From Spinellus fusiger (lineage: Eukaryota > Mucoromycota > Mucoromycetes > Mucorales > Phycomycetaceae), in the NCBI GenBank assembly GCA_025094145.1, contig JALLLS010000029.1, positions 124,001-188,000 of the forward strand: a DNA stretch of 64,000 bases, in the 5' to 3' direction. Below are positions 23,747 through 34,675 of this stretch, piece after piece (position 1 is the stretch's first letter; each line of letters begins with the position of its first letter). Below the pieces are notes generated by a model, which saw nothing but the letters and a program-made list of their open reading frames with translations, was not told the origin of the DNA and made no database searches. The position numbers and the translations under genes were made by a program.

Positions 23747-25664
23747 AAAGCCAATGGTAGATTCTGGTGTTAGTCAAGTAGTTTTGTCCATTCTTTAGTG
23801 GTAACTTCATTACCAGGATGTGTTCATTTATCACTCTATCACTTTCTTTCTGTCTATTTCCTCCCTTTGTCCATCTATAACCGATTCTTCTGTCATGCAA
23901 CTTCCCATGAATCAATAAAACTATCTGTTTTTGTGTACATCCCTATCCTCTAGAATGCCGAATGTGTATTGCTGGAAAGAAGAGAATACAGCTCATGTAT
24001 TTACCATAGTATGATAAATCCAACCCTCCTATTCACTGTAGAAAGACATGCTCAGCATGATATATAACACTAGGCTGAAACAGAAAGATGAAACATTGTA
24101 TCAGGATACAGAATTGGCACGGACATGGCATGGATACTTAAGAAAGCATAAGAAAAAGAGGGGGCATGAAATGAATGAAGAAATGACTATAGCATTACGC
24201 GCCATGTGCTACCGTTTATGCCTGTCTTGGAATTTAAGGTACTGGGAATATAGAGCTCTCTCTTGTATTTGCCTCTTCATTACTCTGAACTTATTATTGC
24301 TACCTTGTTCTAATAAAGAGAATAAGAAGTATTTTTACATTTTACGCTTTTTAGCATTACTCAAAGAAAATAAATAGAACGAGCTAGTGGAGCTACTGTA
24401 GAGTTTGTTTTGAATTTAAGTTTGGATACTTGCAGGACGGGACCACTCACTGAATAAGAAAACGGAATCCAACCACCGAAAGAGAAAAGAGTACACGTCT
24501 TAATGAAGAAACCCCCTTGAGATTAGAGATATCATTTGAGAAGGATCGTTAGTAAAGTTACTTTATTACAAACTCCAGAAGAATATTAGAAAAAAAGAAA
24601 AAGAAAAAGATGAAGAACTCTAAAAGGCTTGTTAGAATAAGAAAATAGGATGTATACCTCAAGATCTAACAGGCGAATACTGCCACACCATACGATCTGT
24701 ACACTAGTACCTTTTCACTTTAATGTGACTGTAAAGCCAGACTGTCACTGAAGACTGTATAAGCTATGACATCGCTGTAAAGTAAAGTTTAGTATTAATG
24801 AGTATCTCTACGTTCTTTAAAAGCTTCTTCTAAAGTGTTAAGGCAAAGACAATATATTAAAAACATATTAAATGCTAATAGATATGCTTATTTATTTATT
24901 TATTTATTTATATAAACAGTCGAGTCACTTATAGTAATTCATATGAGAAAGAATAAAGCTTGTGGATACTATAGGATAGTACACACTATTCCTTGGAATC
25001 TCTACAGGTTATCTTTCTACAGTATTTATTTAAAACAAAAAAATTAAATATATAGTCTGTTTCCTAAAATACCAGTTGTTTTATTAGTGTAAGAACCACC
25101 TGATAATAATGTTAACTGGTACTCTTTCCAGCATAAGCACAATAGACTTTAGACATGTAATATTCTCTATCATGGACCCATCAAAGAGAGAAAGAAATAA
25201 TAATAAAATGCTAGGATACTCTATTGATCATAACTTTAAAATAAGCACCATTAGGCATTGTTACTTTGATTGACTTTAGCAAGTGAGATACAATATAAAA
25301 ATCATAAACAAGATATACAAGTAGGCTATCTAGAGAATATTATTAGTCATAAGATATCTAACTTATACACTCATCAATTCTATAAGTTAGAGTAGTATGA
25401 TGAATTTAACTGCCTTTTTAAAGACTCTCTTTATAAGCTAGAGCTCATTTTAACATACAAGGCATTTGTTTTATGATGATAATTAGGTAAATAAAGACTC
25501 TTCTTAAGTCAATATTAATTATCCCTATTTATTCTACAAGTTCAACAATATCTTTATTATATTTAAAATCATAATTGTCTATCATTCTAGGATAAAGCAT
25601 TGGACTTTTTTGGGTGTTGAATCTATTGCCACAATGAAATGCAAGTAAATAGTAGCCATAGTAA
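23747..25664. other. 1.9 kb intergenic, no supported gene
   Basis: The first 200 bp are the 3' region of the I9 gene. An open frame at 24048-24377 (109 codons) has no domain I recognise and a strongly Leu/Lys-rich end. The rest is AT-rich, with a TTTA tandem near 24891-24911. Confidence 0.45.
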
Positions 25665-26093
25665 TACAGTTCAAAGTATTTTTTATTTTGGGTGTAGGTG
25701 CTATTCACACATGAGATATATTGGCCACCTTATGAGATCGTTTGAGAAAAATAAAAATAAACATAGAAACACTTCAAATATAAAAGTGAAAATAATAATG
25801 TAAAGAAGAACGAGAAACAGAAGAACAGAAAAACACAAAACCTCAAATGAGGGAAAAAATGATGAAAAGTGGGAAATGATTGTAGATGATAATTATGGAT
25901 AAACATCCAAAAAGGCCATAAAGCCAACAACAAAACCAGGACACCAAAAAGATAACCGTCATCCTGTGGCGATTTGAAATCCAACGAGGAATACTTAGAG
26001 CAACTCGGACAATCCTGAGGACACAAATACAGCAACTACACTAGCAGCTTCTGGCTTTGCTAAACGGGTTAAGAATGGGTGGTAGAGGAGAGA
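25665..26093 (-). mobile_element. 5'-truncated LINE tail, left arm of inverted pair
   Basis: Minus-strand copy of the LINE 3' end found at 27528-27956. The arms are near identical over about 430 bp; the 101-codon frame inside is the same in both. Related to 41220-42119 and 43660-44520. The recognisable part is AKPEAAS then VVAVFVSSGLS, the end of the LINE open frame as seen in the longer copy. Confidence 0.7.
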
Positions 26094-26141
26094 CCGGAGG
26101 AGAAGTGAGAATATAGCATCTGTTGCTGACAATGGTATATA

Positions 26142-27502
26142 CAGTATCAGGCAAAAGATTAATAAAAATTTTGTTTTCTGACCTCTGTTTTGGTAAAAAA
26201 AAAGTTTTTTTTTACTTATTCCTCATTTCTTCTTTTTCCGCTATAATATCTATTATATCCAACACCACTGAATAAACCACCAAGCCTATTGGAAACAGAA
26301 AGAAGAATATCAACAACTTCACTCATCAACTCATTGTTCATGAGGCCACTCAATATGGCACTAGACAAATGGATATTGCAGCCATGTTTGGCATCAGTCA
26401 TTCTGCTGTCAGCCTAATCGTGAAGAAGTACAGGGAAACTGGCTGCTTCAAAGCAAAGAAGAACTCTGGGCACAAGCCTATTCTGAATGAGAGTGACGAG
26501 AGAAGGTTTCTCGTAAGGTGGCAAGGGACTCTTTCCAGAGCATGAAAGAGCTTCACCAAGGGATGGCCACCAAAGTGTCCATGAGGACATTCCAAAAAAT
26601 GATGAAAAAGATTGGCTTGTCTTCTTAGATGATGATCAGATAGCCTGCTCTCACCAACAGGCACAAGAAGTTGAGACTTGCTTGGGCCAAGGCCCACCTT
26701 CGTTAGACAGATGAAGACTGGAAGACAGTCATATGGTCCGATAAATCGAAGTTCCAGCTGATGAAGACCAACAACCGCAACAGGGTGGTACGCAGGAAGA
26801 AGGAGGGACTGATCCCAAAGAACATCAAGCCCACCATGAAGTTTGGTGGTGGTGGGGTAATGGTGTGGGGTTCTCTTTTCTAGTGAAGGTGTTGGTAGAC
26901 TTGCTGTGGTGGAGGGATCCATCAATAGTGCCAAATACACTAGTATTTTAGAAACGGCCTATTACTCCAAGCTGGCTCGTCTTTTGGCACTGAATCTAGT
27001 GGTAGGCTATGTTCTTCAATAGAACAATGCCAATTGCCATACTAGTAAGGAGACTAGGAAATGGAAGGATGAGAGGGGCATTGTCACTATGGAAGGGTAG
27101 CCCTCTCAGAGCCCTGACCCGAACCCAATTGAGCATCTTTGGGAGAATCTGGATAGAACAGTTCGAAAGAAGATGACTCCAAGAAAAACCCTCTAAGATT
27201 TGAAGGTACTCTTGGTCCAAGAATGAGACAAGATCCCCAAGAAGGTTACCAATAGCCTCATCAATAGCATACATCAGAGATGTAGGGCTGTGATAAAGGC
27301 CAAGGGTGGAAACACCAAATATTAATGGTTTCGACCCAATCAATCAGTATTTATTATCCTGTTGACCTTCTTTATACTTTATCTTATTTTGAAGTCTTTA
27401 CTGTGTGTTTACTGTGTGTTTTTATTACAAAGAATAAGTATTTCTTATTACAGAAGTATATCGGGACATAAAAAATCTTCCTTATTATTTAGAAAGCCAC
27501 TG
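26142..27502 (+). mobile_element. Tc1/mariner element, third family, 1361 bp
   Basis: Bounded by TA (26140-26141 and 27503-27504) with CAGT... at the left and ...CACTG at the right, a weak inverted repeat. It contains a decayed transposase (about 26290-27325). The size is typical of Tc1 elements. It sits exactly between the two inverted LINE tails. Confidence 0.68.
26290..27325 (+). pseudogene. Tc1 transposase relic, third family
   Basis: Plus-strand frames broken by stops and shifts. Helix-turn-helix QMDIAAMFGISHSAVSLIVK near 26370-26430; first catalytic block WKTVIWSDKSKF (Asp kept, the usual Glu is Lys) near 26722-26757; KFGGGGVMVWGS near 26838; ANCHTSKETRKWKDERG near 27030-27080; NPIEHLWENLDRTV near 27124-27165; terminal RCRAVIKAKGGNTKY and stop at 27323-27325. 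At least six stops are visible, including two TAG in place of Trp/Gln-type codons. Confidence 0.75.
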
Positions 27503-27527
27503 TACAATGTAAAATGAGAAGTTCCGA

Positions 27528-27956
27528 TCTCTCCTCTACCACCCATTCTTAACCCGTTTAGCAAAGCCAGAAGCTGCTAGTGTAGTTGCTGTATTTGTGT
27601 CCTCAGGATTGTCCGAGTTGCTCTAAGTATTCCTCGTTGGATTTCAAATCGCCACAGGATGACGGTTATCTTTTTGGTGTCCTGGTTTTGTTGTTGGCTT
27701 TATGGCCTTTTTGGATGTTTATTCATAATTATCATCTACAATCATTTCCCACTTTTCATCATTTTTTCCCTCATTTGAGGTTTTGTGTTTTTCTGTTCTT
27801 CTGTTTCTCGTTCTTCTTTACATTATTATTTTCACTTTTATATTTGAAGTGTTTCTATGTTTATTTTTATTTTTCTCAAACGATCTCATAAGGTGGCCAA
27901 TATATCTCATGTGTGAATAGCACCTACACCCAAAATAAAAAATGTTTTGAACTGCA
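27528..27956 (+). mobile_element. 5'-truncated LINE tail, right arm of inverted pair
   Basis: Plus-strand partner of 25665-26093. It begins inside the LINE open frame (CTCTACCACCCATTC... LAKPEAASVVAVFVSSGLSEL then stop) and runs through the 3' untranslated tail ending in CACCCAAAATAAAAAATG. Confidence 0.7.
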
Positions 27957-28203
27957 TATGCCATTAACCAACCAAATTTGAATTCACAGTTTCATATTGA
28001 AATATTTTAGAATAAGAAATATAGACTGCTCATTCGCACAGTAATTTATAACACTGTTTAAATATAGGAAAGTCTTTGGTTATGTAGTTTTGTACCAGCT
28101 AATAGTTTTTCAATTGAAAGATCTCATGCTATACTCTTGAATCTATCACTTGGAGCCTATGAACATTTCAAAGTTTATTACATAAAAAACAGAATAAATA
28201 AAC

Positions 28204-30287
28204 TTAAAGAAGTTTGTCTGGGCGTTCAATAAAGCGTACTTTGTAAGGCTTTGGTATTACTACTGCACCACTATCATTAAAACTCTCAATATCAGCATAC
28301 ACAGGATTGCCATTAGTGTCAAGTGCTGGTTCAATAGTATATTGTGACCAAAGAGTGGTATATACAAAAAAAAAATTTGTTTCAGCCTAATATAAACCAA
28401 TTCAAATGTTTTGATTAGTATACTAAAAGTTTCAGCAAGCTAAAAGTCTTTCCAAACAGCTTACCAAGTAGATTCCAGGACATATGCGTCTAAAAACACA
28501 TAAAACAGTATGTTAATAACTAGCAAACAATTATAGTAATCAGTTTATTACCTTCCCCACCCAAAGTTATACTGGTCTCTTTCTTTCACATTTCCATTAG
28601 CAGATGCATACAATGTAGACTTGTTATTTATGAAGCGTTCAGGAATGAATTTCTCAGGATCAGGATAGACATCAGGGTTTCTGTGCATGCTGTACATATC
28701 ACTGAGCAAAGTTGTTCCTTTCTTAATCATGTAATTTCTCACTACAACTAAATGCATAGCTTAGTTTTTTCCTAGAATAATAAATCCATTTTTTTTACTT
28801 ACAGTCTTCTTCAGCTACATGTGGAACTCCATAGGGTGTAACAGGGTAAAGACGCATGATCTCTCTTTGAACAGAAATCATGTAAGGAAGCTCATTACGT
28901 TCTTTAAACGTTGGCAGTCGTTTATACTTGGCGATAAATGCATCAATCTCTTCACACATCTTTCTTTGGACTTCTGGATGATGAGATAAGAATGCAAAAG
29001 CCCATGAAAGTATTACAGAAACAGGATCTGTTCCACCAACCATCATTTCACCTTGAATCAGAAGAGAAAATAATCTAAGTCTCTTTGTGGCTAGGAATGA
29101 TTATAAGACTTTGACTTACTAACAACCATCAATATATCATCCTCATCATACATATCCTTCTTTTCTGAATTCTTCATTATCTTAACCACACAGTCCTCAT
29201 CTTTTTCAATGGCTTCCTTTATCAATTTTCTAAAAACAGGATTACGCAAATTGTTGATGAAGTCTTTCTGCCTCTTGTCTCTGCCTTTAAGATATCTTAT
29301 AAAGCCGAGAGCTGGAAGATATGTGTCGATGTTTTCTTTCATGTCTGCGTATAACAGAGTCAGCTGTACGATATCTACTATATTATCAAAAGTTGGATCT
29401 TCTATTGAGTTCATACGAGTGCCAAAACAAATTCTTAATATGACATTAAGAGAGAAAAACGTTGTATCGTGGAGTGGGTCTACTCCTTCATTGGTGCTTC
29501 CATTTTTAATCAATCGATCGACAAGATAGCTTGTCTCGGCCTGAATTCTATCTCCAATTTGATCTACTGATTTAGGTTCTAGGAAAGCATTTACTATAGC
29601 AATAAGTTAATACAATCGTCTACTCAAATAGCCTATATTATTCTTATCTCACCAGCAAGCCTTGCTTCTTTTAATTTCTTTTTATTTTGACTATATATCA
29701 TTCCTCTGTGTTTTAAACGTGTTAGATTAGTTGATATATATTTCAAATACACTAATATCCTGTTACCTTCCATTCATATTATAGACCCCATTACCAAATT
29801 TGCTGAGTGGTCGTAATGAAGTAATACGTCCATTGATGTTAAATATTTCATGAGCAATAATAGGATCAGAGATAAATATAGTATTGTTTACACCGATTTT
29901 AATATGAAGTATGGGACCTACAAAAAGTATAAGTGAGATTTTAATGGGTAAATCATTATAATAAAGGTTATAGTTCTGCTTGCCTAGTTCTTTATGCCAT
30001 TCATGCATCTTTAAAAATGAGTTTTTACCGAGATGTGGTATATGACCTAACAGTACGACTATCAGCAAACTATTAGCTGTAATAAAACTCTTACCAATGT
30101 ATGGGTATTTTCCTTTAGGTGTAGGTATTTTGTCAAAACCACCAGCCTCCTTGTCTTTGGAGCTGGAGTAGAGTGCATACAGTGCTGTACCAACAGCTAC
30201 AACACCTGCAGTTTGAAGCGGGTGCTCTTTCAAAAGATCAATCATATAGGATTGGCTCTCGAGAAAAGAGAAAGAAGTAGAATTCAT
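28204..30287 (-). CDS. cytochrome P450, paralog C (about 528 aa)
   Basis: Same nine-exon plan as A and B. Exons 1-3 are 30095-30287, 29984-30046 and 29767-29917; exon 5 is 29120-29593, 3 nt longer than in A. Anchor, hinge (IPTPKGKYPYIG), ExxR (QREIMRLYP), PERF and haem loop FGWGRRICPG are all present. Two oddities. The I-helix reads GGTDPVS: the conserved Thr after Asp is Pro. Intron 2 has a GC donor (GCAAGC) and, like intron 1, is a multiple of three without stops, so the frame from exon 1 to exon 3 is open even if unspliced. Exons 1-2 are almost identical in DNA to paralog A; exon 3 is not. Confidence 0.87.
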
Positions 30288-30336
30288 AAATAAAAAAGAG
30301 TAGACTAACACAAATAATCAATTAATCTTACACATT

Positions 30337-30344
30337 TATTTATA
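30337..30344 (-). promoter_or_regulatory. TATA box of P450-C
   Basis: TATAAATA exactly 50 bp before the ATG at 30287, the same spacing as in paralog A, but without the downstream GAGCAAAATAAT shared by A and B. Confidence 0.55.
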
Positions 30345-31489
30345 CTTCTTTATAGATACTTTTTTTATTAGCCTCCTACTTGTTGTGCACAGAATTAAAC
30401 TTTAAAAATAAAAATAAATAAAAAAATTTCTCTATTCTTCTATACTTAGTTAAATATCAAACTGTAAAGTCTATCTGTTCATATTCAAATAATTACCGAA
30501 GAAAAAATAGAGACACTTTTTTTTTCTGCTCTTAGTATTGTTGAAAAAGAGAACTAAAACACAGCCCCGATCATGTAATACTTGTTACTGTAGAACTTAG
30601 TCAATGTAGCTCAGAAAGTATATAAACATGGCCAATTAAATGAAAAAACAATTCAAGAAATACATTCAATACATCCCCAAGACATATTTTTCCTTTGATT
30701 AGTCTTAATATTGTTAAGAATTAAGAGGCAAAAGGGTGCTTGGTAATGTTAGAAATAGAGAGACTTAGTCACCTATTTCAGGAGAACATAGTATAGTAAT
30801 TCCATATATGGAAAAGTATAATAGCATAAATTCATTGCCCCCGCCCCCAATTTCCGTTCTCTTAACATAATTCTTTTTTTTTGCTTGGCTTGGCCCAAAT
30901 CACGTTTTGCTATTTTTTTAAGCTCTAAGTTACATATGTTTTTCAGTCTTTTCTTCCAGTTTGAAATAAAAAATGAGTAGTTCTTTATATATATATATAT
31001 AAAGATAGACAAGAACAGATCACAGACAGGCAAAGAAATGAGGCAATGAATTGGGAAGAGAAGATTGATTCTTTTATCATTACTTTATTAACAATATTGA
31101 GTCAATACCAATCATTACATAAATGTTTTCCTGTCAAAGACAGTGAAAAGCTTGATGAGCACATGGAGATAATTAAAAAGTTAGAAGTGAAGATAATACA
31201 AATAGAAAACGACTGAAAAAAGTATATAACATTTGTTCTGAAAAACAAAAGGTCATTTATTATTATTTCAATCGAATCAAGCTTTAGAAAGCTGTTCATT
31301 TTGTTCCCAAAACTCAGATTCATAAATATACTGCACAATTATGGGCCAAGAAGTTGAAAGAAGATCTCGAGTGGAATATATATATAAACAGACAAGTATC
31401 TGCAAGTAATAAGGTAGGATACAGTGGATAGCTTAACTTAGGCGTTTGAGGGTGTTAGCCACAAAACAACTTCTGTTAAAAACTTCATA
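30345..31489. other. intergenic, no gene seen
   Basis: AT-rich, with a TA dinucleotide run near 30985-31001. Short minus-strand frames (30773-31033, 31102-31338) show no domain. Confidence 0.45.
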
Positions 31490-32341
31490 CAGTCACACAA
31501 CATTAGAAAGGGTATGATTTTTCTTTTTTCAAATCCTGAGAAAGAACATGCTTTATACATGAAAAGGCTATGGCCTCAAAACACATACTAATGATCTCAA
31601 ATTCAACAAAAAGTTAGTTTAACCTATTGCTTATATTAATGTATATATATATATATAATGTTTTATTTAATGTTTTTTGGGCCACCTTTGGCATCAATGT
31701 CTGCCTGACAGCGGTCTTTCATTGAGCCAACTAAACGTTCCGCAAGATCAACATGGGTATTTTCTCAAGCTTCTTCTAAAGCTGTCTTGAGCTTATCGAT
31801 ATTTTTGATAACAGCCCTCTTGTCATTGATAAGTCTATCAATGTAGCTCGAGAGATGTTTAATGGGGTTGAGATCAGGACTTTGGGCAGGCCATTAATCA
31901 AAGAATCCTAATTTGATATGTTTCTTTCCACCATGCTGTATAGCCACCTGTATGGCAGCTAGCCCTATCTTCTTGGAACATGAAGTCCCTATTCTCTTTT
32001 GAATCACTAGGGCCCTTCCCTGGTAACCCTCTACTTCAAACATTGACTCATTATATCATACTACGCATCTTCAGTCCTCGGGGGTACATGTGTACCAGTA
32101 GCCTTGCTAATGCCAATGACCTTTGAAATGCTACCCATCGAATATTTTTCTTTTTTAAGCCAGTAAACATCCTATTGCTCTCTTTCTTCAAGCTTATTAT
32201 AAACTCTAAAGCTTTTAGTCGAGGATTTTGTATTTAACATTTGAGATTGTTTAATGGAATATGATTCTGTGGTGGAAAGAAGAATCATTTTTTAAAATGT
32301 ATAAATTATAAGGTCGTATCCTTTCTAATGTTGTGTGGCTG
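31490..32341 (-). mobile_element. internally deleted copy of Tc1 element A (852 bp)
   Basis: Ends CAGTCACACAACATTAGAAA (after TA 31488-31489) and the inverted form before TA 32342-32343 match element A. The internal sequence reads as the A transposase on the minus strand, with the 3' half and the extreme 5' part kept and about 500 bp missing, including the region just before the first catalytic Asp. Stops and indels elsewhere. A non-autonomous derivative. Confidence 0.82.
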
Positions 32342-32439
32342 TATTGTATGAAACACTTTTCTTTATAGATGTTGTAAGGTCGACAGAGTATTTCAGATGA
32401 ATATTCAGAATCTTACATTCGTGAATAATATGAAAAGGT

Positions 32440-33414
32440 AGAAGATGGAAGACGATTGGGTACTTATTGCCTGTTTACGGCTGGATTAGAGTTGGCTGTG
32501 ATTGTGAGCGTGATTGAAATAAAGCCTATAGTTTAAAGTAGTGTTAAAAACATCAAAGAGTGTGGATCACTATTGCATTTGGAGAATCATTGAAAACCCT
32601 AAAAAGTGAATGAGATGGATTTAAGACACATGGAAAGATGTTATTAGAAAGGATCCATTTGCCTCATACAATCAACTGAAATTGGGAATATTGAAGTTTG
32701 AGGTGGGTGTATGTAGAAACACCCTTATCAGCTACTGCAATCAGTTAGAATTCGGATCTTTTTCTTCAGCTCAAAAGTCAGCTTTCACTGAAAAATACAG
32801 AGAAACAACTTTGCTGGGCTAAGGAACATGCCAGTTGGACAAGTGATCGGTGGAGAGGTATCATTTAGTCTGATGAGTTAACATACATTATGAAAGGGAA
32901 TAATAGATATGCCTATGTCATTAAAATAGTTAGAGAACTTTATAGTTACAATCCTATTGTTCCAACAATGTAGTTTGGTGGTGGTGTAATGTTTTAGAGC
33001 TGCTATTGGGCTAATGGATTTGACTCATTAATCGTTGTTGATAGCACTGTAAACCAAGACGAATATATCATTGTTTTAGTTAGTGAGTTCCATCTTTGGT
33101 TCATAGAATTGTATCAGAAAGATAACAGCGAGTTTCTGTTAAAATAAAAGTGCTAGCTGTCATACTGGGGCCTATGATATATGGTGAAAAGAGGCACATC
33201 AAATTAGGGTTCTTTGATTACTAGCCTACACAAATCCCTGACTTGAACTCAATTGAACATGTCTGATACGCCTTGGTAATATGAATTGAAGAAAGAAGGG
33301 TATCTATTATCGATGTAGAAAGTTAGTATTGAACTTGCACAACGATGAGTTCTGAGTATGACAGACAGATGCCAGGCTGTCATTGATGCCAAAGAAGGCC
33401 ATACAAAATATTAA
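32440..33414 (+). pseudogene. decayed Tc1 transposase, relic of the same family as relic 1
   Basis: Blocks in order: an HTH-like TAGLELAVIVSVIE followed by GSLLHLENH; ASWTSDRWRGII then SDE near 32832-32880; YGGG-type VPTM*FGGGVMF near 32950-32995; STVNQDEYI near 33045; LNSIEHV near 33245-33265; and TDRCQAVIDAKEGHTKY with stop at 33412-33414. Numerous stops. It starts about 100 bp after the end of the deleted element A copy. Confidence 0.7.
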
Positions 33415-34675
33415 CTGTATTATTATTTTATTTTCTATAATTAAAGATATTAAGCTTTGTTGAGCTTAAGTATGAAGCTTCTAAATCAAATGTAAAGTGT
33501 TTTATTTGATGTTGAACATGTCCTATCTATTTCGTCCTGATATTCACTTTCAAAAGCATTTAATTCAATTGAGTGTGGCTGTATTCACACTTTCTTGAAC
33601 AAGTATGTTTATCCTAATTATATACCCAATAGCATTATTTGAGTGAACCATCTTCAAAATATATATACAAGCTGTTGTAAGTATGGATATTTGCGCAAAA
33701 TTCATTAAAATTGTCCAAATAATAATAGATACCAAACATAAAGTAGATACATTGTGATATGATCAAGAAACGGCAGCTTACTGCAAAGAATGAGTAAAAT
33801 GAATCAGTCATACAATCCTATGAGCTAGTACTTCTTTTTCCTACAGGACAGTCAGGCTGAACTATAAATACATGCTCAATCAATAACCAGAATATTATGA
33901 TAAGCACAATAAAACACTACCGTTTCAGACTAATGTACAGAAATGATTCCAATCACTTGCATTTATTTGGAAAGCCCTCTTTATCAGTATAGAGTATATA
34001 CTAACATTGAACAAGGTTGTCTGAATTATATACGGCACAGCCAAGACACATTGAGAAGAGATATATTGAGTGGTGTACAGGATGCTGTTACCTCAGACCC
34101 GATTTATTAAACAAACGAGAGGTTAACATTTAACAGTTTATAAATAAATAAAACAGCCACAGAATCAATGGTATTGAATAAAGCATCTAAGTCGTAGCGT
34201 ATTTAATACAGTTGATAGATCTTTTAGAGATAATATAAAAGTACAACAGCCTGCATTAGAATGTATGTCTTTTGGTGGTGATTTCCTTGAAGTTCTTCTA
34301 TCTGTAATAATCATTAAAGTATAAAAGAAGTATAAAAGAATAACAAACAAGTTGAATAAAAAAAGCAGAGTTAATTGTACGTTAACTAAAGCAATACCTT
34401 TGGACCTAAGAAGCTATTGACAACACCATCACATCAATGGATGATAAATAATAGCTGACACTATTCAGTGTTGCTAATAAAATAACTATTTATTTCCTCT
34501 TTCTTATTGTATTTCTATCTATTCTTTCTGAACTAATGATGTTATGCAGCCAACAAGATGTTAATGAAGTAAAGAAGATACAACATGCTTATAGAGTAAA
34601 TATAGGGTTCTTACATATATTTGATTTTTATAGGAGACTATAGCAAGTTCTTCGTGTGCGAATCCTACTAGAGTA
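33415..34675. other. intergenic flank of the Fanzor relic
   Basis: AT-rich. A short plus-strand stretch near 34185-34330 looks weakly coding but is broken and unrecognised. I found no clear inverted-repeat terminus for the Fanzor element here. Confidence 0.4.

Noticed and set aside
24048..24377. 109-codon open frame as a gene
   Set aside because: No recognisable domain, atypical Leu/Lys-rich end, no clear splice or promoter context, and no copy elsewhere in the window.
25730..26035. 101-codon open frame as a conserved gene (identical frame at 27586-27891)
   Set aside because: It lies in the inverted LINE tails; the identity comes from the duplicated DNA, and it is a shadow of the LINE end frame and its 3' untranslated region.
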